This document shows, piece after piece, positions 61,201 through 64,000 of a stretch of DNA of 64,000 nt. The notes under the pieces were generated by a model. The model had not been told where the DNA came from and made no database searches. It saw nothing but the letters and a program-made list of their open reading frames with translations. Source of the DNA: Siderastrea siderea (lineage: Eukaryota; Cnidaria; Anthozoa; Scleractinia; Rhizangiidae). Where the stretch lies: contig OZ034972.1 of the NCBI GenBank assembly GCA_964030785.1, positions 18,141,683-18,205,682 of the forward strand, in the 5' to 3' direction. Every line of letters begins with the position of its first letter. Position 1 is the first letter of the stretch. The position numbers were made by a program, and so were the translations under genes.

Positions 61201-63128
61201 AAATAAAAACATTATTTGTTTTTTACAATCTGACTTAATAATTACAATGATAGCTATCAACATTTTGCTCAAATCTATATTAAAAATAACCAACAAAATT
61301 CACCTGCAAGGCAGCCAAAGATTTCAATTCTCAAGGCGATATTGTTAACCCAGGAGCGTGGGTGAATACGGAGATACCTGGACAATATTGGCGGACTTAT
61401 CGCATTGGTTGCTACGGTGTTCTGGTTTGTGTTAGCCGTAAAGATCTGAAAGGAAGAAAAAGTTCTACACTCGGGTTATGGTTATTTTAATAACTTAAAA
61501 CTGAGGAAAGCGCTAAATAGAGGTACATCGCATAATACTCACTGAAGTTCGGTTGTACAAATGTCACTCGGTAATATTTCAAGTAAATAATGGCCAACAC
61601 ATGGGTAGAGATGGGTGAAGGTAACATGTCAACGTTAAACAAAGCAGTATACGCTCATCTTAAGATCTTCTTGTTCAAAAACCTACACTGCAGGCGTTTA
61701 TTTGCGGGCGAGCGCTGAATTGTCGCCCTTTTGGATTACCAGAAACGTATTATTCAGCTTTTAGCATAACACCTACTCCTTTGGTCACTTTTCTAGGGTT
61801 TGCAAATCCGTAGCGATATTTAGCGCTCGGTCGACAACACAACGGCAAAACAGATGTCACAGATAACAGTCGCCTATATGAAATTGCCTTGTGGGAAGAA
61901 AGGAATACTTGGAACTAACAAAGGGTTGAACTCGGATTGAATTACATGTTGTAGTTACCTTGACTGTAGAATTTATTTTATGAAACCGAAAGTTAGACGT
62001 CACTGAGCTGTATGAAAGGGTGAAAGTGCTGACCCACTCGGCAGCTTCGTGCCGTCCCTGAGTGACCAGGCCTTTTGCCATGGCAAGAGCCCCAAAGTCA
62101 ACCTGTACAATGGAATACAAATGAATATTCATAGTAAAAACCCTCAGGACAAAAGTCTCTTCAGTCTGGTTTATTGTAATCATGTTATCAAAATTCTTGT
62201 CGTAGGAATGATATAAATTACTATTTACTTCAACACCGAAAGTTAAGTACTGACGTAGCCACAACATCTATTGAAGACACGTTCATAACAACAGCACTTC
62301 TCTGTTAGTATTTTTTACTTGCTCCAGGTAAGATTAAAATTCAAACGATCTCTACCGTTCTGTAATACTGAGTGCCTACAAAGTATCACTGTTGTTGCAC
62401 TAACATTGTCTAACCACATGCCCTGACCTGAAGCCACTGATTAGAGTCTGCTAAGGCTGCCACCCATGCCCCAGGTTTACCACCTTCTTCTACAGTATGG
62501 AGCCGAGCACGGTGAGCGGAACCGAAATTGGAGGAGGCGGTGATAGAAGCGTTAGGTATCTGACCACTTTGCATCCCCAGGGGGTAGTAGCAGGGAATTA
62601 ACGCTTCATCAGCTTTATCTGATAAACAAAACAAAATGCAATAAAGTTACCTTAAGTTTCCATTGACTGACATCAATAATTTCTCTTTCCAAAGCTAAGA
62701 CAAAACTGCGCAATGGGATCTGCCATCGACTTGAGCAACATGACAACTGTGACGTTAGAAGCAGATAGCTCTCACAGTAAGCGCAATTAGGTTTGTCAAG
62801 TGTGTGTAAGTCACAGTCATTCTTGACGTTAAACGTTATTAAACGTTAAACGTTATTAAATCGTATATATTCGATCGGGGTTCCGATCCAGGAATGCATT
62901 CTTTTTTATAGCATTACGTCCTTTTCATTAATTATAAGAGATCAACTAACAGCATAAAGTTTATTCTTAAACTACGATTGTCTTACCAAGTGCGCAGCCG
63001 TAGTACTCAACTCTAAGGCAGCCGAAAAGGTAATACTTGTAAAGCGAAATCCTCACGAATTGAGCTGTGATGCGAGGAGTGAGAAGATGGCTGACCACAG
63101 TGTGTCGGTCGAAATTACCATTAAATAC
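25153..63128 (-). CDS. Mosaic LRR-type GPCR with F5/8C, MAM/pentraxin and CUB ectodomain and intracellular pseudokinase (27 exons, 5' end outside window)
   Basis: Twenty-seven minus-strand exons total about 4.8 kb coding (about 1,600 codons). N to C: F5/8C end, full F5/8C, a Cys domain of unknown family, MAM split by a pentraxin domain, CUB, LRR-NT, six LRRs, 7TM of the LGR/relaxin-receptor or GRL101 type, juxtamembrane linker, kinase-homology domain, stop. All exon borders are GT/AG and all junction phases agree except MAM end to CUB, where a small exon is probably missing. The product would be a plasma-membrane receptor with a long adhesive ectodomain. G-protein coupling is inferred from the 7TM family, and the kinase fold lacks the DFG aspartate. 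No existing gene symbol fits. Exons follow as separate entries. Confidence 0.75.
25593..25748 (-). CDS. Receptor exon: kinase-homology SFG motif and helix F
   Basis: Joins the catalytic-loop exon in phase 0: VLPIKGVLGSFGHAILLGYK reads as beta-8 'iKg.L.DFG.A' with SFG for DFG. After a very short activation segment without APE comes KEDLRQFSKLMETVVSH, like the RNase L helix F 'RDLEDLGRLVLYVV'. Loss of the DFG Asp argues for a pseudokinase. Confidence 0.7.
25870..25905 (+). ncRNA. Hammerhead ribozyme-like motif with perfect stem II
   Basis: CTGATGA (25872-25878), stem GTTCGG/CCGAAC with a 5-base loop, then GAAA (25897-25900). The core bases match CUGANGA...GAAA exactly. Stems I and III are not obvious, so it may act as a dimer, as in Penelope and retrozyme hammerheads, or be a fossil. 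Confidence 0.55.
26241..28520. other. Intron sequence of receptor gene, repeats only
   Basis: Contains the MITE at 26664-26910, short (TTAGGA)n near 27090, a CGTA run near 27298 and three copies of 'gcattatgggaaactaaac' (27133, 27157, 28143). No supported exon. Confidence 0.4.
26664..26910. mobile_element. MITE with CCCCAGTTGTTCAAAGAG ends
   Basis: GCCCCAGTTGTTGAAAGAGC at the left, mirrored by CTCTTTGAACAACTGGGGCC at the right. The interior repeats 'ggataac' and 'ttatccac'. A truncated relative lies at about 29015-29175. Confidence 0.8.
28769..28891 (+). CDS. Acidic first-exon-like frame inside the TTAA transposon
   Basis: An ATG frame of 41 codons, rich in Ser/Glu/Asp (EQSLTSEDSEDSFHSANEEF), ends at a strong donor 'gtaaga'. 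Probably the first exon of an element-borne gene. No continuation found. Confidence 0.35.
30745..31040 (-). pseudogene. THAP-like zinc-finger remnant
   Basis: The minus strand reads MTGSTCVVQCYNNKSNHRAG, then a stop. A shifted frame continues RTRKGKKDNVRTHTQCEF and ends SIIPLPIPTIW. This resembles a THAP domain (C..C opening, 'AVPtiF' ending) broken by a frameshift, and with an abnormal second metal pair. Confidence 0.4.
31938..32463. repeat. Tandem duplication of about 280 bp in the TTAA transposon
   Basis: 'caacgtgctaac(t/c)ggcgt' through 'catgattatcgat' occurs at 31940-32195 and again at 32219-32463, about 90 percent alike by eye. Confidence 0.8.
33261..33453 (-). CDS. Receptor exon: kinase-homology hinge to catalytic loop
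   Basis: LICFTFVSSTTLEEFLQE is the hinge ('...E.....L..fL'). ALEHLHKIGICHNDVCPSNV is the catalytic loop, with HND in place of HRD: the base Asp and loop Asn are kept, the Arg is lost. Ends SFTEG at 'gtaggt', phase 0. The TTAA transposon begins 20 bp downstream. Confidence 0.8.
33630..33661 (-). ncRNA. Hammerhead-like core at left Penelope end
   Basis: The minus strand reads CTGAGGA, a GGC/GCC stem, then GAAACGTCC. Core positions fit CUGANGA...GAAA. Confidence 0.5.
33790..35245 (-). CDS. Penelope-like RT with GIY-YIG endonuclease, 5'-truncated
   Basis: One uninterrupted frame from KKQLEPKLHYKLHS to the stop at 33790. RT motifs: ILVSFDVVSLFTCIP (A), FGCPMGSPVSAILAN (B), WWFRYVDDSH (C). C-terminal GIY-YIG part: YKIKCKDCDCVYVGQTSRAL and RVKEHA. 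Such proteins copy the element RNA and cut the target. The N-terminal third is missing: the frame starts at the junction with the right copy. Confidence 0.9.
35246..37482 (+). pseudogene. Penelope-like RT with GIY-YIG endonuclease, interrupted by a MITE
   Basis: The frame opens at 35246, carries the N-terminal region absent from the left copy (ALRHLAKDRSVTILPADEGR, a typical Penelope segment), then the same RT motifs including YVDD at about 36445-36456. A 143-bp MITE at 36576-36718 stops it at 36616. The rest, including GIY-YIG (CVYVGQTSRAL), continues to 37482. Apart from the insertion the frame looks intact. Confidence 0.9.
36576..36718. mobile_element. 143-bp MITE inserted in Penelope RT, 9-bp target duplication
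   Basis: TTTACCTCGGTGTAAGAACC at the left, mirrored by GGTTCTTACACCGAGGTAAA at the right. CCTTTCTTG is duplicated (36567-36575, 36719-36727). The left Penelope copy has this site once and no MITE. A 8-9-bp duplication suggests a hAT or Mutator-type mobiliser. Confidence 0.9.
37611..37644 (+). ncRNA. Hammerhead-like core at right Penelope end
   Basis: Same motif as at 33630-33661 on the plus strand: CTGAGGA (37612-37618), GGC/GCC, GAAA (37636-37639). Confidence 0.5.
38095..38305. mobile_element. MITE with about 45-bp inverted ends
   Basis: TCAAGCCCCGGCTAAAAGAT, then CATTTTCGTCCAACATCGTG, mirrored by CACGATGTTGGACGAAAATG ending CCAGGGCTTGA. Confidence 0.85.
39009..40262. mobile_element. Foldback element: 1.25-kb near-perfect palindrome
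   Basis: Arms 39009-39601 and 39659-40262 are about 590-600 bp each and highly similar, around a 57-bp GC-rich spacer (ggcgggaaatcgcgcgcggg). The same 40-residue frame is read outward from both arms, but it is a by-product of the palindrome. It lies in the intron between kinase exons. Confidence 0.9.
40554..40596 (-). CDS. Receptor micro-exon: kinase N-lobe
   Basis: 43 bp between 'aacgtag' and 'gtaagt': (D)VQAIKVPFLKNNG(L). Phases 1 in, 2 out make the flanking kinase exons join exactly. Confidence 0.65.
40677..40800 (+). other. Orphan plus-strand exon-like frame, antisense in receptor intron
   Basis: After 'ttctcccacag' the plus strand reads (x)LAEMALSTGLDYSKSYLGKE, then STSAPPEIQTAFKSEDGIRY and TAA. 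It has the look of a terminal coding exon but no upstream partner was found. Could be a captured exon or a remnant of a mobile gene. Confidence 0.35.
41139..41304 (-). CDS. Receptor exon: kinase-homology N-lobe
   Basis: GHLTSWVEGEVMEICILKHF holds the beta-3 lysine (ILK for VAIK). WVREIKVLSEI carries the helix-C glutamate position, and HGEHENLVTYRW is the 'HpNlv.l' strand. Phase 0 in, 1 out. Confidence 0.75.
41435..41598 (-). CDS. Receptor exon: cytoplasmic juxtamembrane linker
   Basis: Follows 'attttgcag', ends at 'gtaagt'. Phase 1 in (completing HSSG), phase 0 out. Ser/Pro/Asp-rich then helical (IKLKIIEICNIFNKHHSTQS). Confidence 0.7.
42033..43075 (-). CDS. Receptor exon: LGR-type seven-transmembrane domain
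   Basis: A single 1043-bp exon (347 codons) between 'tcaccag' and 'gtaaga'. The hinge MDHFTHCCYAV...SSCDDLM is the LGR 'f..CC....SSCe.L' pattern. TM1 has GNAIVV, TM2 NLAISDFLMGLYL, TM3 ends TTDRLICIVFPFR (DRL for DRY), TM6 is DFFCWMPVIIIG, TM7 NSSINPFLYTF. These fit relaxin-receptor-like LGRs and molluscan GRL101. The frame runs 10 codons past the donor to a stop at 42001, but the consensus donor and in-phase downstream exons favour splicing on. Confidence 0.9.
43237..43268 (-). ncRNA. Degenerate hammerhead-like motif, left Penelope end
   Basis: The minus strand reads TTGATAA, a perfect GACCG/CGGTC stem with an AAGAG loop, then GAAACGTCG. Two core bases differ from CUGANGA. Confidence 0.35.
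43437..44286 (-). pseudogene. Penelope-like GIY-YIG half, truncated and frameshifted
   Basis: Frame 43437-44210 covers the RT thumb and GIY-YIG part (CLVYLFKCDLCDAGYVGFTC, then RHLHQRVEEHK). Upstream, QCHSSIKFTMEIENNRMLPF lies in another frame because of a 2-base insertion (tctagcgg versus tctcgg in the right copy). RT motifs A-C are absent. Confidence 0.8.
44270..45400 (+). CDS. Penelope-like RT/GIY-YIG, 5'-truncated
   Basis: An open frame of about 374 codons: NGVAMGSPLGPLLANVFM (motif B), YYRRYVDDTFTIM (motif C), then thumb and GIY-YIG (YLFKCDLCDAGYVGFTC...RVEEHK). Motif A and the N-terminal region are missing at the junction with the left copy. Confidence 0.85.
   Translation, partial: RGVTLVNLSKQDLVDLLEGATKDQLFLFNGQLYEQTNGVAMGSPLGPLLANVFMCSIEETLDREGKMPSYYRRYVDDTFTIMPNKTSANNFLETLNQCHSSIKFTMEIENNRMLPFLGTRLLNKSTHVETKVYVKPTNSGLMLHYKSHVEDRYKRGLLNTMLDRAIRLSSNWAYFSEECDRLKLLFSSLKYPDKLINSTITRFIAIKATEQPVFSPTGNNSPEPVRVVLPFKDQASADILRTQLKDLSQKINTTIQPVFVSHKIERDLKLREVKPPVVNQQCLVYLFKCDLCDAGYVGFTCRHLHQRVEEHKNVSSSIGKHFRSEHSLAPKDLNKNFKILKKCKNKFDCLIYEMFFIHELRPSLNVQTDSIRAKVF
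45573..45604 (+). ncRNA. Degenerate hammerhead-like motif, right Penelope end
   Basis: Plus-strand twin of 43237-43268 with the same two core deviations. Confidence 0.35.
46328..46560. repeat. About 80-bp tandem repeat, nearly 3 copies
   Basis: 'cgat(c/t)g(t/c)acat...gtgcatctgaatgc.g.agggaa.tgtg' recurs at about 46328, 46408 and 46489. Confidence 0.8.
46768..46938. mobile_element. Hairpin MITE with 75-80-bp arms
   Basis: ACAATAGCCCTTTTCACAGT... is mirrored by ACTGTGAAAAGGGCTATTGT, with 'ggatgtgaggcaatttcgggc' next to the loop on both arms. Nearly the whole 171 bp folds. Confidence 0.9.
46980..48497. other. Intron sequence of receptor gene without clear feature
   Basis: AT-rich. A short 'ccattttg(a/t)' run lies near 47990-48030. 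No exon or clear element. Confidence 0.4.
48498..48569 (-). CDS. Receptor exon: LRR 6
   Basis: 72 bp, phase 2/2: YLQDNLIESIPDGLFKDLKN.... Joins the 7TM exon in phase across a 5.4-kb intron that contains a Penelope pair. Confidence 0.85.
48937..49008 (-). CDS. Receptor exon: LRR 5
   Basis: 72 bp, phase 2/2: SIRSNEINILEKGMFSQRSN.... Confidence 0.85.
49305..49411. mobile_element. Small MITE
   Basis: CCTGCGATCAGGCTCTATTTT is mirrored by AAAATCTGGCCTGATCGCAGG. About 106 bp. Confidence 0.7.
50015..50086 (-). CDS. Receptor exon: LRR 4
   Basis: 72 bp, phase 2/2: DLGENLLSVIPQGAFSEVPS.... Confidence 0.85.
50293..50364 (-). CDS. Receptor exon: LRR 3
   Basis: 72 bp, phase 2/2: KLTGNFIHKLSPLVFSGLES.... 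Confidence 0.85.
51159..51230 (-). CDS. Receptor exon: LRR 2
   Basis: 72 bp, phase 2/2, after 'ccataacag': DLSHNVILFLVDYSFQGRQE.... A second AG inside the exon (at 51182) is a decoy acceptor that would break the phase. Confidence 0.75.
52304..52445. mobile_element. Second copy of the 143-bp MITE
   Basis: 'attacctcggtgtaagaagc' to 'gttcttacacccaggtaaac' with the same interior (actcacggatgacgt, aaaggaaacaaaacatttta) as at 36576-36718. Lies 69 bp from the LRR 1 exon. Confidence 0.9.
52514..52585 (-). CDS. Receptor exon: LRR 1
   Basis: 72 bp, phase 2/2: LFANNRISQIQEKAFSKLPL..., a standard 24-residue LRR. Confidence 0.85.
53533..53647 (-). CDS. Receptor exon: LRR N-terminal cap
   Basis: ECPSGCSCFKISDNPRKFAI..., then YDLRTVPKSMPYYTTTL: the LRR-NT 'CP.gC.C' cap and first strand. 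Leaves phase 2 into the LRR exons. Confidence 0.8.
53904..53939 (-). CDS. Receptor micro-exon (linker with one Cys)
   Basis: 36 bp between 'tccacag' and 'gtaaac', reading QTEDKICADKR with phase 1 on both sides. Links CUB to LRR-NT. Confidence 0.55.
54803..55134 (-). CDS. Receptor exon: CUB domain
   Basis: SPGFISSPYHPGLYSPNSHC then DWLITAP..H.VRLEVLDFQLE and NDFLEVFDGRKPSAQSLGRF is a full CUB domain ('G.i.SP.yP..Y....C.W.I.ap....v.l.f..f.le.....D.leVydG.....l.r.CG'). Phases 2 in, 1 out. Confidence 0.85.
55785..55990 (-). mobile_element. tRNA-derived SINE
   Basis: The minus strand reads GGGACTTTATAGCGCAGTTGGTAGAGC (A box) and later GGTTCGAATCCCGTTGAAGC (B box). It is followed by a non-tRNA tail 'gcttaattcgcagttgcttaaattg'. 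The anticodon loop is too long and one acceptor pair is lost, so it is not a working tRNA gene. Confidence 0.75.
55995..56103 (-). CDS. Receptor exon: MAM domain, end
   Basis: VIIKGEVGSLPGYIAVGGLS then WTKVYCEAE matches the MAM ending 'fqv..eg..g..g.iAiDdi....g.C'. Its donor (gtaatg) gives phase 1, which does not fit the CUB exon. A weaker donor at 'gtcagc' (about 56013) would give phase 2. The junction is unresolved. Confidence 0.7.
56817..57067 (-). CDS. Receptor exon: MAM domain, second part
   Basis: GVAVLESPVYNRSAEGYGKC then LQFRFMMFGKGAKTLEIYQE and RRIWKESN..PYWRYGQVSF is the MAM centre ('a.L.SP.......CL.F.Y.M.G.....L.v.......lW.......W..v'). Confidence 0.85.
57521..57751 (-). CDS. Receptor exon: pentraxin domain, end
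   Basis: SSRLSGVSMWNYEVSADQVY then RLSLGCG.EAGNLLRWSDL...P.PSC is the pentraxin end ('f.G.l..vn.Wd..ls...i..ls..Cg...GN...W.d'). Donor read at gtgaat (57513-57520), giving phase 1 into the MAM exon. Confidence 0.8.
58638..58780 (-). CDS. Receptor exon: pentraxin domain, core
   Basis: NIWHHLCVSWRSQGGFWKIY then KDGRLVDF is the highly typical pentraxin 'WHHiCvtW.s..G.w.iYkDG' segment. Phases 2 in, 1 out. Confidence 0.85.
58801..59429. mobile_element. Element with about 80-bp inverted ends next to a splice acceptor
   Basis: TGTATACAGCTATTTCAATA...GCGACAAGACCG is mirrored by CGGTCTTGTCGCGTAGGC...ATTGAAATAGCTGTATAC. It begins about 20 bp from the pentraxin exon at 58780. Confidence 0.8.
59262..59322. 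repeat. 18-bp tandem repeat, 3 copies
   Basis: 'tactttgctattgcaagg' repeats, the third copy altered (tactttgctatgcaagcaagg). Lies within the 58801-59429 element. Confidence 0.8.
59844..60057 (-). CDS. Receptor exon: pentraxin domain, first part
   Basis: Lies between 'tttgacag' and 'gtgagt'. RLRMTASISSREHIIEMTIC then YW...ATLSLIYTPAF fits the pentraxin N-terminal strands ('...l..fTlC.w.....tlfsYa'). Leaves phase 2. Confidence 0.65.
60156..60281 (-). CDS. Receptor exon: start of MAM domain
   Basis: RCNFSNEWCDWMSHDAGKST then NWSL corresponds to the MAM opening 'CdFE...lC.W.q......WtL'. Phase 1 on both sides. Confidence 0.65.
60839..61144 (-). CDS. Receptor exon: cysteine-containing domain of unknown family
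   Basis: One exon, phase 1 on both sides: a shuffling-type module. It starts IGCYKDAPNRAIPLLE, has DGSYMQRAAAIRRCAKTAYD, then FAVQNGGQCLGGPQA and GNGRGGSWANQVYKI. Five cysteines are visible. The shape (GCY.D... C... FavQnGg.C) recalls WSC/PAN-like or other cnidarian extracellular modules but I cannot name it. Confidence 0.65.
61304..61445 (-). CDS. Receptor exon: end of second F5/8 C domain
   Basis: IFTANTNQNTVATNAISPPI then SRYLRIHPRSW and LRIEIFGCLA, the standard discoidin ending with its final Cys. Leaves phase 1. Confidence 0.85.
61959..62102 (-). CDS. Receptor exon: middle of second F5/8 C domain
   Basis: Forty-eight codons, phase 0 on both sides: VDFGALAMAKGLVTQGRHEA then WVSTFTLSYSS, matching 'vDLg....v.gv.tQGr....WV..y.l.yS'. 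Confidence 0.85.
62428..62618 (-). CDS. Receptor exon: start of second F5/8 C domain
   Basis: Follows 'tttatcag', ends at 'gtcagg'. CYYPLGMQSGQIPNASITAS, then GAWVAALADSNQWLQ is the discoidin N-terminal pattern 'C..pLGm.sg.I.d..itaSS...gaW.a...d..qwlq'. Confidence 0.85.
62987..63128 (-). CDS. Receptor exon: C-terminal part of first F5/8 C domain
   Basis: Lies between acceptor 'gggacag' and donor 'gtaaga'. Reads VFNGNFDRHTVVSHLL..., TAQFVRISLY...GCLRVEYYGC: the discoidin 'vF.gN.d..t.v.n...p..aryiRi.p......lR.E.yGC' ending. The earlier half of the domain is outside the window. Confidence 0.75.
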
Positions 63129-64000
63129 CTGTCCCAAGCCGAAATACAAACACAATAGTCCGGGACATTAGTTCAGCTATGTCAGTATTCCTTAGTAATA
63201 TTTAATTAAAGGCTTGTGAAAAATAAGAGTCAGTGAAGAGTCGTGGAGTTTTTCGTTTAATCTAGGAACGCTGATTTCCAATTTAATGAAGATTTTGGTT
63301 TTGCAAGAGTTCGAAAGTACTCTTGTTAACCTCTAAATTCTGGTTAAACCCTGGCCTCCAAACTCCCTCTCGTGTTTGCATCAGGTTATGTAGATAAGGG
63401 CGCCATTTTCTGTTAATTAAACACCGGTTGATTTGAACTGTGCAAGCTGACTAGAACAGAATCTGAACAGAAGGTTTTTTTAAAAACCGAACTTATTTTA
63501 CATGTACAAGAATGAAGAATATCACCGACACTACTTACAAATCTAAGTACTTGAACAGAATAAAGAAAAAAAAAACGAACAAATGAACAAACAATAGCAG
63601 CTAGGGGGGGGGGGGGGGTGCATCATTACGACAGCATTGCTATCTGAAGTTGTGTGCATTCACGTACCATTTAGCTCAATTTGCAGGCGCAAATTGGCAT
63701 TTTCAATTTTTTCATGGTTTTTTCTCATTTTGTTTTACTTCACTAATTTCAAGGATTTTTTCCATCATCTTATCGAATGAAGATATTTAGGCTATTGATG
63801 AAAAAGATGCAAGATTTGAGAATAAGTATCAATGATAATGTTAATGCCGGTATTGTGGTATAAATTAATTCAGTGTATAACTAGCTGTAGATTAATATAG
63901 ATGAATTAGTTGATCAGTTACAGTGATTGATTTTAAAATACAACTTGTTAACAATACATATGAAATAAGTTAAAGTAACTGTCAATCATGGATATCTTAA
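63129..64000. other. Intron or upstream sequence of receptor gene
   Basis: No exon with F5/8C or other homology seen on the minus strand. A 13-base G run lies near 63605. Confidence 0.4.

Noticed and set aside
1..64000. CRISPR arrays, operons, bacterial-type promoters
   Set aside because: None seen. The sequence is eukaryotic throughout.

Overview
The window looks like the genome of an anthozoan cnidarian, most likely a stony coral. The evidence is AT-rich, intron-rich DNA, a tRNA-derived SINE, many short inverted-repeat elements, several Penelope-like retroelements carrying hammerhead motifs, and genes with cnidarian-style mosaic ectodomains. There are no bacterial-type operons. Gene models here were built by eye from open exon frames, splice sites and intron-phase agreement. 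Protein names rest on remembered family motifs, not on a database search.

Left part (1-19,717, + strand): the 3' portion of a CCDC66-like centrosome/cilium coiled-coil gene. Fourteen coding exons join in phase into 683 codons ending in TAA, and the 5' end lies outside the window. The largest exon carries an in-frame 30-bp (10-residue) tandem repeat. The 11-kb intron holds MITEs, microsatellites, a LINE fragment and a decayed Gypsy-type pol.

Middle (19.7-25.2 kb): a convergent intergenic region made mostly of nested transposons. It holds a decayed Penelope-like element, a Harbinger-like MITE with TTA target duplication, a pogo-like MITE inserted into the arm of another inverted-repeat element, and others.

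Right part (25,153-63,128, - strand): one very large gene, 27 visible exons and about 1,600 codons, whose 5' end lies beyond the window. From N to C it encodes the end of one F5/8 C (discoidin) domain, a complete F5/8 C domain, a cysteine-containing domain I cannot name, a MAM domain interrupted by a pentraxin domain, CUB, LRR-NT, six 24-residue LRRs, a seven-transmembrane receptor of the LGR/relaxin-receptor (GRL101-like) type, and an intracellular kinase-homology domain. That last domain reads HND for HRD and SFG for DFG, so it is probably a pseudokinase. All junctions agree in phase except MAM to CUB. An LRR-type GPCR fused in frame to a kinase fold is the most unusual thing here.

Its introns are loaded with mobile DNA: two independent head-to-head (palindromic) Penelope-like pairs (33.55-37.70 and 43.20-45.66 kb), a 4.7-kb TTAA-flanked transposon with a THAP-like remnant, a 1.25-kb near-perfect foldback element, and several MITEs. 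One MITE splits a Penelope RT frame and leaves a 9-bp duplication, while the sister arm keeps the empty site.
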